A program made the position numbers and the translations under genes. Below, one piece after another: positions 7,835-17,095 of a stretch of DNA of 64,000 nucleotides (position 1 is the stretch's first letter; each line of letters begins with the position of its first letter). Location of the stretch: NCBI RefSeq assembly GCF_001420595.1, contig NZ_LJIX01000006.1, positions 2,713,058-2,777,057 of the forward strand. The letters run 5' to 3'. Origin of the DNA: Cytobacillus solani. Its GTDB lineage: Bacteria > Bacillota > Bacilli > Bacillales > Cytobacillaceae. Under the pieces are notes generated by a model. That model did not search any database. It was not told the origin of the DNA and was given only the letters and a program-made list of their open reading frames with translations.

Positions 7835-8831
7835 AACCTATCTCAAAGAAAGACGCAGCTGGATTCTGTTTTTTATTACAATCCAATTGCTCTCGCTCAT
7901 CATCGGATATATAGATTCGGCAGGTTCATTCCGATCTGTCCAGTATTATGTTTTTCTATCAACAATTATTTTTATTGTATTTATCACTGTGCGTTATCAT
8001 AAAGAATCTCGCTTTTATTTAAGCTTGGAAGAACGTGACAATGACTTCGATGTTTCTAGCATTCCAGAACCAGAAAGCCCTTTTGAATGGATCATCGAAA
8101 ATAGCATCACAAATCAAGTAATGAGGCTAAAAAATGAATCAGAACAAAATCTGCTGTTGCTAGAGCAAGAAAAGGATGACCTGCTTTCATGGATACATGA
8201 GGTGAAAACACCGTTGACTGCAATAAATTTAATGATTGATCGTATAGATGATAAAATGCTGAAATCTCAGATGACTTACGAATGGCTTCGGATTCATCTT
8301 TTACTTGATCAGCAGCTTCATCAAAAACGGATTCCCTTTATTAAAAATGATTTATATATCGAACATACAAATTTGGAACACTTGATTTTCAAGGAAATCA
8401 AAACATTACAATCCTGGTGTATGCAAAAAGGCATTGGCTTTGACATTGATCTAGAAGTAGAAGAGGTGCTTAGTGATGCGAAGTGGCTTAGTTTCATTAT
8501 TCGTCAGCTGTTAACAAATGCAGTGAAATATAGTGACTCGTCCGATATTATCATTAAAAGCTATCAGCGGGATGAGCAAACCATGCTTGATGTAAGAGAC
8601 TTTGGTCGAGGCATCGAGCAAAAGGACCTTTCGCGTATTTTTGATAAAGGATTTACCTCAACAACCAATCATCAAGATACTTCCGCTACAGGTATGGGAC
8701 TATATTTGTCCAAAAAAGCGGCAGAATCTTTGAAAGTCCACATCGATGTCCAATCGAAGCTTAGTTCAGGAACGACCTTCACGCTCATTTTTCCGAAAAA
8801 AAATGAATTTGTAAACATAACAGGCATGTGA
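7827..8831 (+). CDS. bceS: BceS-type intramembrane-sensing histidine kinase
   Basis: 334 aa from ATG 7827 (GAAGAGG nine bases upstream), the B. subtilis BceS length. Two N-terminal membrane helices (about 12-30 and 39-56) are separated by only a few residues, with no extracellular sensor domain. This is typical of intramembrane-sensing kinases that read the state of the BceAB transporter. The dimerisation box SWIHEVKTPLTA contains the phospho-acceptor H124. The ATPase domain shows N (LLTNAVKYS), DFGRGI and GMGLYLS. It overlaps bceR by 8 bases, so the two are translationally coupled. Confidence 0.86.
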   Translation: MIRTYLKERRSWILFFITIQLLSLIIGYIDSAGSFRSVQYYVFLSTIIFIVFITVRYHKESRFYLSLEERDNDFDVSSIPEPESPFEWIIENSITNQVMRLKNESEQNLLLLEQEKDDLLSWIHEVKTPLTAINLMIDRIDDKMLKSQMTYEWLRIHLLLDQQLHQKRIPFIKNDLYIEHTNLEHLIFKEIKTLQSWCMQKGIGFDIDLEVEEVLSDAKWLSFIIRQLLTNAVKYSDSSDIIIKSYQRDEQTMLDVRDFGRGIEQKDLSRIFDKGFTSTTNHQDTSATGMGLYLSKKAAESLKVHIDVQSKLSSGTTFTLIFPKKNEFVNITGM

Positions 8832-8847
8832 CAAAATTGTCACATGC
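8824..8847. promoter_or_regulatory. Putative BceR operator upstream of bceAB
   Basis: Arms GCATGTGACAA and TTGTCACATGC separated by AA: an 11-2-11 palindrome overlapping the bceS stop codon. The core TGTGAC...GTCACA resembles known BceR sites. A TATAAT -10 (8896-8901) follows without a good -35, as expected for an activated promoter. Confidence 0.7.
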
Positions 8848-8934
8848 TATTATTATTTGTTCGGACAATCGAAGGAATAGCAAAATGGAGAACTCTATAA
8901 TAAAAATAGAATTTCACTATTAAAGGAGAAGACA

Positions 8935-9696
8935 ATGAATATCTTAGAAGCTAGTAAGATCCATAAAAGCTATGGCAATAAATTTAACAAACAAGAGGTT
9001 TTAAAGGGCATAGATGTAAAAATAGACAAAGGAGAATTTGTCAGTATTATGGGAGCATCCGGCTCAGGAAAAACTACCTTGCTAAATGTACTATCCTCCA
9101 TTGATAAAGCAAGCACAGGTTCAATCACGATTGAAGGAAAAGAAATGACAAGCATGAAGGAAAAACAGCTTGCTATATTTCGGAAACATTACTTAGGCTT
9201 TATCTTCCAAGATTATAATTTGCTTGATACGCTAACGGTAAAAGAAAATATTTTATTGCCGTTATCTATTCGAAAAATATCCAAGAAAGAAGCAGATAAA
9301 AAATTTAATGAGGTTGCGGCAGATTTAGGTATTTTAGAGTTAAAAAATAAGTATCCTAACGAAATATCTGGCGGACAAAAGCAGCGCACTTCAGCAGCAA
9401 GAGCCTTTATCCATGAGCCAAGCATCATTTTTGCCGACGAACCAACTGGCGCACTTGACTCTAAATCTGCGTCTGATTTATTAAATAAATTAAGTGAATT
9501 GAACAAGAAAAGACAAGCAACCATTATAATGGTTACTCACGACCCAGTTGCAGCAAGCTACTGCAATCGCGTGATTTTTATTAAGGACGGGCAAATCTAT
9601 ACTCAATTAAATAAAGGCGAAGAAACAAGGCAAACCTTCTTTAATGACATCATGAAAACGCAAGCGATACTAGGCGGGGTGCAAAATGAGCATTAA
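8935..9696 (+). CDS. bceA: BceA-type ABC transporter ATP-binding protein
   Basis: 253 aa, identical in length to B. subtilis BceA (LolD/MacB-like ATPases). Walker [10 protein letters not shown] (40-48), Q-loop FQDYN (91-95), signature SGGQKQR (145-151), Walker B IIFADEP (164-170) and the switch His in MVTHDP. A membrane-peripheral ATPase working with BceB to remove peptide antibiotics such as bacitracin-like compounds from their lipid targets. Preceded by AAAGGAGAAG; overlaps bceB by 11 bases. Confidence 0.9.
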   Translation: MNILEASKIHKSYGNKFNKQEVLKGIDVKIDKGEFVSIMGASGSGKTTLLNVLSSIDKASTGSITIEGKEMTSMKEKQLAIFRKHYLGFIFQDYNLLDTLTVKENILLPLSIRKISKKEADKKFNEVAADLGILELKNKYPNEISGGQKQRTSAARAFIHEPSIIFADEPTGALDSKSASDLLNKLSELNKKRQATIIMVTHDPVAASYCNRVIFIKDGQIYTQLNKGEETRQTFFNDIMKTQAILGGVQNEH

Positions 9697-11626
9697 TCAT
9701 CTGATCATCCGCAATCTGAAGAAAAATCTAAAGAACTATTATCTTTACGTTTTCGCCCTCATCTTTAGTGTTGCTTTGTATTTCGCATTTGTCACATTAC
9801 AATATGATCCATCCATGAATGAAACAAAGGGAACAGTGAAGGGAGCGGCTTCCATTCGTGCTGCAACGGTCTTGCTTATTGGAATTGTGTCAATCTTCCT
9901 TTTATATGCCAATAATATCTTTATTAAAAGACGCAGTAAAGAAGTTGGGTTATTTCAATTAATCGGGATGACAAAGGGAAAAATCTTCCGCATTCTTACT
10001 TTAGAAAACCTGTTTCTATATTTTGGTTCATTAATTGTCGGAATCCTGTTAGGTTTCTCTGTATCAAAATTAATCATTATGATTTTGTTAAAAATTACAG
10101 GCATTGAAGGCATTGCCTCCCTTCAATTTTCTTTAAAGGCACTTATCCAGACAATTATCGTATTTGGTGCTATTTACCTATTAATCATGCTTATGAACTA
10201 TTTGTTTATTAAAAGACAAACTATTCTTTCTTTATTCAGGGTAACCTCAAAAACAGAAGGAAAAGTGAAGAAACTGTCAATTTTTGAAATCTTCATTGGT
10301 ATAGTGGGAATTGCTTTAATTATCATGGGCTATTATGTTTCCTCTAAGCTTTTTGGCGGAGATTTTACAACGATGATTGAGCTGCTGCTTGCTATGCTCT
10401 TTATACTTGGATCCGTAATTATTGGAACGTATTTATTTTATAAAGGGTCTGTCAGTTTTATTTTTAATCTCATTCGAAAAAAGAAAGACGGCTATTTGAA
10501 TATAAATGAAGTATTGTCTCTTTCAACCATTATGTTCAGAATGAGATCAAATGCATTGTTACTAACTATTATTACAACAGTATCAGCACTTGCTATTGGT
10601 TTACTTTCTCTAAGTTTTATTTCTTATTACTCTGCTGAAAAAAGTGCTGAGAACAATGTTCCCGCTCATTTTACCTTAACAGACAATGAAGATTCAGAAC
10701 AATTTAAAAAGGCGTTAGATGAAAATCATATGAAGTATACCGAGAAAAAAATTAACGTCCTTCAGATTGAAGCAAATATAAAGGAAATCGCCGATTTTAA
10801 CCTAAATGGAATGAATTTTGATCCAAATGTTATGCAGATTCCTGTTGTTAGTGATAATGAAATCGAAGGGTTAGATTTATCTTCAAACGAAACTCTTTTT
10901 ACTGGCTATAATGATTTACTCCAAAAATTCATGACACTTAAAGACTCTGGCGAAATTAGCCTGTTAGGAAAGTCGGAAAATATTTCACAAAAATATTTAG
11001 GTTTGAATAAGGATTTCATCATTCCTTATTATTTCACTGGCGGTGGCTTGCCCGTGGCAATAGTGGATGAATCCATATTCGAACGATTGAAAAAAGATTT
11101 AAATCCAGAAATCCAAATGGAATCCAATATATATATCGGTATTGATCTTAATGACGATGAAAACCTTGAAAAAGCGAATAAGCTATTTCAAGAATTTACT
11201 TTCACTGGCCGAAATGATTCCCAATTAGAAATGAGCACAAATCAAAAAATTAATATGGGACTCATCATGTTCATTGTTGGATTTTTAGGGTTAACTTTCT
11301 TGATAACATCTGGTTGTATTCTCTATTTCAAGCAAATGGATGAAAGTGAGGATGAGAAACCAAATTATACGATCTTAAGAAAGCTTGGATTTACTCGGGG
11401 AGACCTCTTAAAAGGAATTCAAGCAAAACAATTCTTTAATTTTGGGATTCCCCTTGTCATAGGACTTCTGCACAGCTATTTTGCTGTTCAATCAGGATGG
11501 TTTCTATTTGGCTCCGAAGTATGGACACCAATGATCATTGTTATGGTTCTTTACACAGCTTTGTATTCCATATTTGGAGTCCTATCTGTTCTATATTCTA
11601 AGAAAGTAATTAAAGATGCATTGTAA
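9686..11626 (+). CDS. bceB: BceB-type FtsX-family ABC permease
   Basis: 646 aa, the exact length of B. subtilis BceB. About ten membrane helices: one at the N-terminus (residues 19-37), three around 55-175, two around 200-255, two around 285-315, then a large extracellular domain of roughly 210 residues (about 315-525), and three helices at the C-terminus. This layout is specific to BceB-like permeases, whose extracellular domain recognises the peptide-target complex and which signal to BceS. Ends at a bidirectional terminator shared with alaT. Confidence 0.9.
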   Translation: MSINHLIIRNLKKNLKNYYLYVFALIFSVALYFAFVTLQYDPSMNETKGTVKGAASIRAATVLLIGIVSIFLLYANNIFIKRRSKEVGLFQLIGMTKGKIFRILTLENLFLYFGSLIVGILLGFSVSKLIIMILLKITGIEGIASLQFSLKALIQTIIVFGAIYLLIMLMNYLFIKRQTILSLFRVTSKTEGKVKKLSIFEIFIGIVGIALIIMGYYVSSKLFGGDFTTMIELLLAMLFILGSVIIGTYLFYKGSVSFIFNLIRKKKDGYLNINEVLSLSTIMFRMRSNALLLTIITTVSALAIGLLSLSFISYYSAEKSAENNVPAHFTLTDNEDSEQFKKALDENHMKYTEKKINVLQIEANIKEIADFNLNGMNFDPNVMQIPVVSDNEIEGLDLSSNETLFTGYNDLLQKFMTLKDSGEISLLGKSENISQKYLGLNKDFIIPYYFTGGGLPVAIVDESIFERLKKDLNPEIQMESNIYIGIDLNDDENLEKANKLFQEFTFTGRNDSQLEMSTNQKINMGLIMFIVGFLGLTFLITSGCILYFKQMDESEDEKPNYTILRKLGFTRGDLLKGIQAKQFFNFGIPLVIGLLHSYFAVQSGWFLFGSEVWTPMIIVMVLYTALYSIFGVLSVLYSKKVIKDAL

Positions 11627-11642
11627 TTTATTAATAAATTAC

Positions 11643-11690
11643 AAAAGCGCTTGTTCTCTCTAAATAAAAAATAGGGAGACAAGCGCTTTT
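11643..11690. terminator. Bidirectional terminator between bceB and alaT
   Basis: AAAAGCGCTTGT pairs with ACAAGCGCTTTT, with CTCTC/GAG extending the stem and T-runs on both strands, between convergent genes. Confidence 0.85.
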
Positions 11691-11691
11691 T

Positions 11692-12855
11692 CTATATTAA
11701 CTTATTTATAAATCGATTCATCCGTTTGACTGCTTCCTGCAGCTGCTCCATGGATGTCGCATAAGAACAGCGGATATGCCCTTCCCCGCTTACACCGAAG
11801 ACATTTCCTGGGACAACAGCTACACTCTCTTCAAGTAACAGCCTTTCAGCAAACTCTTCAGAGCTAAGTCCTGTAGATTCTATCGAAGGAAATGCATAAA
11901 AAGCTCCACCAGGCGTATGGCATGTTAAACCCATATCATTGAATGACTGAACAATATAGTTACGTCGTCTGCGATAGCTTTTCACCATTTCTTCAACATC
12001 TGAACGACCATTTTTCAGTGCTTCAATCGCTGCAAATTGGGCCATTGTTGGTGCACACATAATCGCATATTGATGAATTTTCAGCATGGCTTGTGTAATC
12101 TCTTCTGGTGCACAGACAAATCCAAGACGCCAGCCTGTCATCGCAAATCCTTTAGAAAAACCAGAAATTAATATCGTTCTTTCTCTCATCCCTTTGATCA
12201 ATGCCAGACTTGTATATTCCTCATCATAAACAAGCTCCGCGTAGATTTCATCAGCAATGACAAGTAAGTCGTATTTAACCGCTATCTCTGCAATTTCTTC
12301 AAGTTCCTTTTTATTCAGCATCGATCCAGTTGGATTATTGGGCGAACAGAGCAAGATGGCTTTCGTCTTTTCAGTTATTACTTCTTCTAATTGAGAGGGC
12401 AATATTTTGAAATCATTCTCTTTCAAAGCCTGTACATGAACTGGGACACCACCCGCCATGTCAACCATCGGTGAATATGAGACAAAACATGGTTCAATAA
12501 TAATAACCTCATCGCCAGGATCTAGAATGGTTCGCATTGCAATGTCAATTGCCTGACTGGCACCGACTGTAACAATAATTTCTGAACTTGGAGAATACAT
12601 TACATTAAATTGCTTTTTCATATAGCCAGAAATTTCTTTCCTCAGCTCCAGCAATCCCGCATTTGCCGAATACGATGTATAGCCTTGCTCAATGGAGAGA
12701 ATAGCTGCCTCCCTTACCGTCCAAGGTGTGACAAAGTCCGGCTCACCGACGCCTAAGGAAACGACACCTTTCATACCGGCAGCTAAATCAAAGAACCGGC
12801 GAATGCCTGAAGGTTTTAATGCTTGAGCTTTTTTGGATAAATAGTTTTTCTTCAT
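11692..12855 (-). CDS. alaT: Alanine transaminase-type class I aminotransferase (YugH/AlaT)
   Basis: 387 aa, fold-type I PLP enzyme. SPNNPTG (171-177), DEIYAEL (202-208), the Schiff-base lysine in SGFSKGFAMTGWRLGF (K235), and the C-terminal GHIRCSYA arginine motif for substrate carboxylate. Gene order with an Lrp regulator immediately upstream (TAATG stop-start overlap) matches B. subtilis yugG-yugH, now alaR-alaT, where AlaT makes alanine from pyruvate. A PatA-like aminotransferase is the alternative, but the neighbour favours AlaT. Confidence 0.85.
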   Translation of the reverse strand: MKKNYLSKKAQALKPSGIRRFFDLAAGMKGVVSLGVGEPDFVTPWTVREAAILSIEQGYTSYSANAGLLELRKEISGYMKKQFNVMYSPSSEIIVTVGASQAIDIAMRTILDPGDEVIIIEPCFVSYSPMVDMAGGVPVHVQALKENDFKILPSQLEEVITEKTKAILLCSPNNPTGSMLNKKELEEIAEIAVKYDLLVIADEIYAELVYDEEYTSLALIKGMRERTILISGFSKGFAMTGWRLGFVCAPEEITQAMLKIHQYAIMCAPTMAQFAAIEALKNGRSDVEEMVKSYRRRRNYIVQSFNDMGLTCHTPGGAFYAFPSIESTGLSSEEFAERLLLEESVAVVPGNVFGVSGEGHIRCSYATSMEQLQEAVKRMNRFINKLI

Positions 12856-13355
12856 TATGGTGACACCACAATTCGTTTGTCATCATCGCCTGACTCAAAA
12901 ATGGTGCCATCATGCTTATATTTTTTCAATATAAAATGAGTAGTTGTTGAGATAACAGAGTCAAGGGTTGATAGCTTCTGCGAAACAAAATGGGCAACCT
13001 CATTCATGGATTTCCCTTCAATTTCAACGGATAGATCATAAGCACCTGACATTAAATATACAGACTTTACTTCTTTATAGCGGTAAATTCTTTCAGCTAT
13101 TTCATCAAAGCCTACGCCACGCTTAGGTGTTACTTTTACATCAATCATAGCGGTTAGGCCTGAATGGTCTTCTACTTTCCCCCAATCTATCACTGACGTG
13201 TATTTTACTATTACCTTTTGTTCTTCCAGTTTTTTGATGATCTCTTTTGTTTCAGGCATGCTTAATTGGACCATTTTTGCAAGATCATCCGTATGTATTC
13301 GCGCATCTTTTTCCAAAATCTCTACAATTTCCAATTCCTTATGTGTCAGCTTCAT
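12855..13355 (-). CDS. alaR: Lrp/AsnC-family regulator AlaR (YugG)
   Basis: 166 aa, the length of B. subtilis YugG. An N-terminal winged HTH (residues 5-60: ELEIVEILEKDARIHTDDLA, then KMVQLSMPETKEIIKKLEEQ) and a C-terminal RAM domain with YLMSGAYDLSVEIEG. Expected to form octamers that sense an amino acid, probably alanine, and activate the operon. Overlaps the aminotransferase start by one base. The promoter should lie in 13356-13440. Confidence 0.85.
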   Translation of the reverse strand: MKLTHKELEIVEILEKDARIHTDDLAKMVQLSMPETKEIIKKLEEQKVIVKYTSVIDWGKVEDHSGLTAMIDVKVTPKRGVGFDEIAERIYRYKEVKSVYLMSGAYDLSVEIEGKSMNEVAHFVSQKLSTLDSVISTTTHFILKKYKHDGTIFESGDDDKRIVVSP

Positions 13356-13477
13356 CGAAGAACCTCCATATGTCTTAAAAATACGTCTTATTATATCAAA
13401 TACGCGTGGATTAGAATAGAATCCATTCGATAGAATAACCTTTCTTTTTTAACAGTATCTTCATTTTTGGAAGAGAT

Positions 13478-13603
13478 ATGAATATAGCTATATCCCGTAA
13501 GAAATTAGGCCGTATAGATATAAAATTTGATTCCTATAGTGTAGAAATAATAGAAGCATACATCTTTTTTCAGCATTGGTTATATCTTCCCAATAAAAAA
13601 TAG
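13478..13603 (+). CDS. Possible 41-aa small ORF
   Basis: ATG 13478 preceded closely by GGAAGAG, ending TAG 13603, with 41 residues starting MNIAISRKKLGRIDIKF. The site-to-start spacing is short and the 3' end runs into the msrAB terminator, so this is weak. The rest of 13356-13596 shows only the alaR promoter region. Confidence 0.2.
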   Translation: MNIAISRKKLGRIDIKFDSYSVEIIEAYIFFQHWLYLPNKK

Positions 13604-13640
13604 CGCTTTTCCCCTTATCAAATACTAGGGGACAAGCGCT
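13597..13640 (-). terminator. Terminator of msrAB
   Basis: On the minus strand, AGCGCTTGTCCCCT pairs with AGGGGAAAAGCGCT, followed by ATTTTTTA. Confidence 0.85.
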
Positions 13641-13662
13641 TATAAAATACTTAAATAAAAAT

Positions 13663-14622
13663 TTAGTTTTCAAACAAACTCAAATACTCGCCATAACCCT
13701 CTTCCTCTAATTTATCTTTCGAAACAAATCGAAGTGCCGCAGAGTTAATGCAATACCGATTATAAAAAGGACCTGGACCATCATCAAAGACATGTCCTAA
13801 GTGAGAGTCTGATGTTTTTGAACGAACTTCGATACGGCGCATGCCATGTGAAGTATCCATTTTCTCTTCGATTTCTGAACTGCGCAGTGACTTTGTGAAG
13901 CTTGGCCACCCACAGCCAGCATCATATTTATCCTTCGAACTAAATAATGGCTCGCCCGAGATAATATCAACATATATTCCCTCTTCTGTAAGATTCCAAA
14001 ATTCATTCCGAAATGGAGGCTCTGTTGCATTATTTCTTGTCACTTCATACTGGATCTCAGTTAATTCTTTCCTCAACTGTGCATCACTTTTCGACTTTTT
14101 CCAGTTTTCACGTATGAAGGGTGCCCTTCCAGAACCCTCTTTATATAGATTGTAGTGGAAAGCATTCTTTTTATAATAATGCTGATGCTTTTCTTCCGCT
14201 CTGTAAAATGGAGTAGCTGGCAATATTTCCGTAACAATCGGCTTCAAGAAACGTCCGCTTGCTGCAAGCTCATCTTTTGAAGCTTCGGCCATAACTTTTT
14301 GTTCTTCATTATGGTAAAATATTGCTGTTCGATAGGATAGACCGCGATCATTAAATTGTCCACCTGCATCTGTTGGGTCAATTTGCTGCCAAAAAAGCTC
14401 AAGCAGCTTCTTGTAAGGGAAAATCGTTGGATCAAATGTTATCTGGACTGCTTCATAATGACCCGTTGTATCTGAACAAACCTCTTCATATGTAGGATTT
14501 TCAGTATGCCCGCCTGTATAGCCAGAAACCACTTCTTTAATCCCTGGCTGTTCATCGAAAGGTGCTACCATACACCAAAAACAGCCACCTGCAAATGTTG
14601 CTTTTTCATAATGATTAGACAT
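13663..14622 (-). CDS. msrAB: Bifunctional methionine sulfoxide reductase MsrA-MsrB
   Basis: 319 aa from ATG 14622 (AAGGAG ten bases upstream; the in-frame GTG at 14634 is part of that site). The N-terminal MsrA domain has the catalytic AGGCFWC (C14) and GYTGG. The C-terminal MsrB domain has [15 protein letters not shown] and the catalytic [11 protein letters not shown] cysteine. It repairs free and protein-bound Met-S-oxide (MsrA) and Met-R-oxide (MsrB) in the cytosol with thioredoxin. B. subtilis has separate msrA and msrB genes; a fusion is common in other Firmicutes. Confidence 0.95.
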   Translation of the reverse strand: MSNHYEKATFAGGCFWCMVAPFDEQPGIKEVVSGYTGGHTENPTYEEVCSDTTGHYEAVQITFDPTIFPYKKLLELFWQQIDPTDAGGQFNDRGLSYRTAIFYHNEEQKVMAEASKDELAASGRFLKPIVTEILPATPFYRAEEKHQHYYKKNAFHYNLYKEGSGRAPFIRENWKKSKSDAQLRKELTEIQYEVTRNNATEPPFRNEFWNLTEEGIYVDIISGEPLFSSKDKYDAGCGWPSFTKSLRSSEIEEKMDTSHGMRRIEVRSKTSDSHLGHVFDDGPGPFYNRYCINSAALRFVSKDKLEEEGYGEYLSLFEN

Positions 14623-14723
14623 TGATACTTTCACTCCTTCATTTTAAAAGTACTATATTATTACTTTAAGTGTATATTCTAAGATTACCACTATATTTAA
14701 AAGAAAAACACTGATGAAGCTGT

Positions 14724-15473
14724 TTACTCTTTATAAATCATTTTCCTTGTCATCCCTCCATCAACCACAAGATTCACACCAGTTACAAAATCATTTTCCA
14801 CTGATGTTAAATAAAAGCAAGCTCTAGCTATATCCTCTGGCTTGCCAACACGCATAGATGGATGTTGCTCATGGTCAATTTTTCTTAAGTTATTATAATT
14901 ACCTGTTTCTATCCATCCTGGAGATATGGCGTTAACGATAATTTTGTCATTACTTAATGAAACAGCCATCGCATGTGTTAATGCAACAATCCCCCCTTTC
15001 GAAGCTGCATACGCTTCCGAATTCGGTTCTGACATGAGAGCACGCGTGGAAGCAAGATTGACAATCGCTCCGCCATTTTTATTTTCTTTCATATACTTCG
15101 CTGCCTCTCTTGAACAAAGAAATACACTGCGAAGATTTGTATGTAAAATATTATCCCACTCATCAGCTGATAATTCATACAGCGATTTCCATTTTGAAAT
15201 GCCAGCATTATTTATAAGGATATCAATTTGCCCATACTCCGCCTTCGTTGTTTTCATTAAATGCATGATTTCTTCTTCTTTCCGAACGTCGGTCTGAATA
15301 TAAAGGGCATTCCCTTTATCGTTATTAATATCTGACTCAATTTGTTTTCCAGCTTTCTCATCTATATCAGCAACGACAATTTTAGCTCCTTTTTCAGCAT
15401 AAGCAGCAGCTAGTACTTTTCCAATGCCATTAGATGCACCGGTAATTACAACGACTCTATTTCTGAAATCCAT
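14724..15473 (-). CDS. Classical SDR-family dehydrogenase
   Basis: 249 aa with an intact classical active site: TGASNGIGK (11-19), NNAG, SxxxxxxYAASK (the Tyr-x3-Lys pair in EAYAASKGGIVALTH), NAISPGWI and the C-terminal GVNLVVDGGMTRK. NAD(P)-dependent oxidoreductase of the glucose-dehydrogenase/3-oxoacyl-ACP-reductase branch; substrate unknown. Monocistronic. Confidence 0.88.
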   Translation of the reverse strand: MDFRNRVVVITGASNGIGKVLAAAYAEKGAKIVVADIDEKAGKQIESDINNDKGNALYIQTDVRKEEEIMHLMKTTKAEYGQIDILINNAGISKWKSLYELSADEWDNILHTNLRSVFLCSREAAKYMKENKNGGAIVNLASTRALMSEPNSEAYAASKGGIVALTHAMAVSLSNDKIIVNAISPGWIETGNYNNLRKIDHEQHPSMRVGKPEDIARACFYLTSVENDFVTGVNLVVDGGMTRKMIYKE

Positions 15474-15532
15474 TCCCGCGACCCCTTTATCATTAATATT
15501 TATCTTTACATTATTGCATTTTTAATGCAAAA

Positions 15533-15563
15533 AAGAAAAAACACCCATTGGATTAATGAGTGC
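15533..15563 (-). terminator. Terminator after the 49-aa gene
   Basis: On the minus strand, GCACTCATT pairs with AATGGGTGT (one G-U), followed by TTTTTCTTTTTT. Confidence 0.7.
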
Positions 15564-15576
15564 TTCGTTAGATCGA

Positions 15577-15726
15577 TTATTCGATTACTTTAATATCTGA
15601 CATACGAACCAGCTCTACATTATAAAGATGTTTGACATCTTTGATTTCTACGAAACCGGATTCATATATATGAACAATGATATAAATATCTTCATTATAT
15701 TTCACCTTATTGCCTAAGGACACCAA
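15577..15726 (-). CDS. Small hypothetical protein, 49 aa
   Basis: TTG start at 15726 with AAAGGTGGGG five bases upstream, TAA at 15577, followed directly by a good terminator. The product has strand-like segments (YNEDIYIIVHIYESGFVEI, VELVRMSDIKVIE) and no membrane helix. Not recognised. The own-RBS/own-terminator layout supports a real gene beside the quorum-sensing pair. Confidence 0.5.
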   Translation of the reverse strand: MVSLGNKVKYNEDIYIIVHIYESGFVEIKDVKHLYNVELVRMSDIKVIE

Positions 15727-15820
15727 ATCATCCCCACCTTTATAAAGGTTGCCCAATACCAGGGTTGTATGAATAATTCATTACGATCTCAAACATCTTT
15801 TAGCTGATATTCTTTCTTTT

Positions 15821-15864
15821 TAAAAATGTCAATATCCAAAGCAAATACATGCTTTGGATATTGA
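15821..15864 (-). terminator. Terminator of the PapR-like gene
   Basis: TCAATATCCAAAGCA (15829-15843) pairs perfectly with TGCTTTGGATATTGA (15850-15864); the minus strand continues CATTTTTAAAAAG. Confidence 0.85.
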
Positions 15865-15876
15865 TCTAACAAAATA

Positions 15877-15993
15877 TTAATGTTCGAACGGTAGTGTGAC
15901 ATCTCCTCCAGCTGCGCTTACTGTTGGAACGGATACTCCAACTTGTGAATATAAAATTCCTGCTAATAATAGAATTGCTACTACTTTTTTCAT
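15877..15993 (-). CDS. PapR-like secreted signalling pro-peptide, 38 aa
   Basis: ATG 15993 with GGTGAT six bases upstream. The 38-aa product has a two-Lys N-terminus, a hydrophobic core (VVAILLLAGILYS), an A-x-A-like signal peptidase site (VSA-A at 25-28) and a short exported tail AGGDVTLPFEH. The C-terminal LPFEH resembles the mature PapR signals of the B. cereus group (LPFEF/LPFEY core). It is divergent from the PlcR-like gene, with its own terminator. Expected to be exported, trimmed to a 5-7 residue peptide, re-imported by an oligopeptide permease and bound by the TPR domain of the regulator. The ORF is seen directly; the role is inferred. Confidence 0.75.
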   Translation of the reverse strand: MKKVVAILLLAGILYSQVGVSVPTVSAAGGDVTLPFEH

Positions 15994-16029
15994 TTTTTCA
16001 TCACCCTATCCTTATATTTATAATTGTAT

Positions 16030-16045
16030 TCTAAAAGAATTCATA
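16030..16045 (-). promoter_or_regulatory. PlcR-box-like sequence in the PapR-like promoter
   Basis: The minus strand reads TATGAATTCTTTTAGA, matching 8 of the 10 fixed positions of the PlcR box TATG-N-A-N4-T-N-CATA. It lies just upstream of a TATAAA-like -10 that lacks a -35, as in activated PlcR targets. Suggestive only. Confidence 0.35.
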
Positions 16046-16155
16046 TTTTGTTGCGTTCTCGATTCTAGGCTGTTAAAAGGGGTATGATATAATAATAGTT
16101 GGAAATAATAGTTTTTTCTAAAATAATATAAAATTTTTTATATAATGGTGAGAAA

Positions 16156-17046
16156 ATGATAGTTTTAAATGCTAAAGCTCTAGGCGAAGAAATTAAAAGA
16201 TTGAGAAAATCAAATAATCTTTCACAGGCTCAGCTTGCAGAAGGGATTTGCACGCAAGCAACTATCAGTGGCATTGAAGCTGGAAGGGGATATCCAAGCG
16301 TAGATATACTATACATACTCTCGATTCGATTAAAGGTAAGCTTGGATTATTTTTATAAAATATTATTGAATGATGCGCAAGGCTACATACAAGACACTGA
16401 ACGGATGCTTGAAGAATTAATGAAAAAAAAAGACTACAATGAAACATTTGAAATTACCTCAAATGAACTAAAACAATCTACTAGGAATTTAGGATACAAA
16501 TTCGATCAATTAATTAAATGGGTACATATCATTTCTAGTTACTATTTACAAAAATTAAACTGGAAAAAAGCGGTAATTATGCTTGAAGACTTATTAGACA
16601 GCAATCATCCCCTTTTTGGGCAAGACTTTATAGATTTCAAAATCCAAAACAGCCTGGCAATTATTTATGCAGAAAATAGTATGTTTCAAAAAAGTCTGCA
16701 GCAATATAATACCATACTATCCTATCATGATTTTCTTAAACAGCATCATCGATTTCAAATAAAAATTCATTATAATTTAGCAAAACTATATTTTTTACAG
16801 CAGGATTATGAACATTCCCTAATCCATGCTGAATTAGGAATTAAGCTTTCTTCAGAAAATGAAGATGTATCAATGGCTGGTCAGCTTTATTACCAACAAG
16901 GCCTGTCCTTAGAAGAATTAAATGCTGATCCACAAAAAATAAGAATTGCATTTAAAACATCCATTTTCATTTTCCAATTATTAGATAGACAAGAATACAT
17001 TCAAATGGTTAACAAGAAAAAGGGAGAATTTCTAGGCAGTGAGTAG
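16156..17046 (+). CDS. PlcR-like RRNPP-family quorum-sensing regulator
   Basis: 296 aa (PlcR is 285). An N-terminal XRE HTH (residues 9-66: LGEEIKRLRKSNNLSQAQLA, EGICTQATISGIEAGRGYPS, VDILYILSIRLKVSLDYFY). Then about five TPR-like helical hairpins to the end (for example KAVIMLEDLL, NSLAIIYAENSMFQKSLQQY, HYNLAKLYFLQQDYEHSLIH, GQLYYQQGLSLEEL). The HTH plus TPR order and the phrases IYAEN and GQLYYQ follow PlcR. Expected cytosolic dimer activated by a re-imported peptide; the adjacent PapR-like gene is the natural partner. GGTGAG precedes the ATG. Confidence 0.82.
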   Translation: MIVLNAKALGEEIKRLRKSNNLSQAQLAEGICTQATISGIEAGRGYPSVDILYILSIRLKVSLDYFYKILLNDAQGYIQDTERMLEELMKKKDYNETFEITSNELKQSTRNLGYKFDQLIKWVHIISSYYLQKLNWKKAVIMLEDLLDSNHPLFGQDFIDFKIQNSLAIIYAENSMFQKSLQQYNTILSYHDFLKQHHRFQIKIHYNLAKLYFLQQDYEHSLIHAELGIKLSSENEDVSMAGQLYYQQGLSLEELNADPQKIRIAFKTSIFIFQLLDRQEYIQMVNKKKGEFLGSE

Positions 17047-17053
17047 TTTGGGG

Positions 17054-17079
17054 AAGAGGGGCAAAATAATGTCCCTCTT
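17054..17079 (+). terminator. Weak terminator after the PlcR-like gene
   Basis: AAGAGGG pairs with CCCTCTT followed by ATTT. Confidence 0.45.
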
Positions 17080-17095
17080 ATTTGCGTGAACTGTT

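Noticed and set aside
13488-13673. 61-codon minus-strand frame
   Set aside because: It runs through the msrAB terminator hairpin and overlaps the msrAB 3' end; no ribosome binding site.
15896-16087. 63-codon plus-strand frame over the peptide gene
   Set aside because: Shadow of the PapR-like gene; lacks a ribosome binding site, whereas the minus-strand ORF has GGTGAT, a signal peptide and a terminator.
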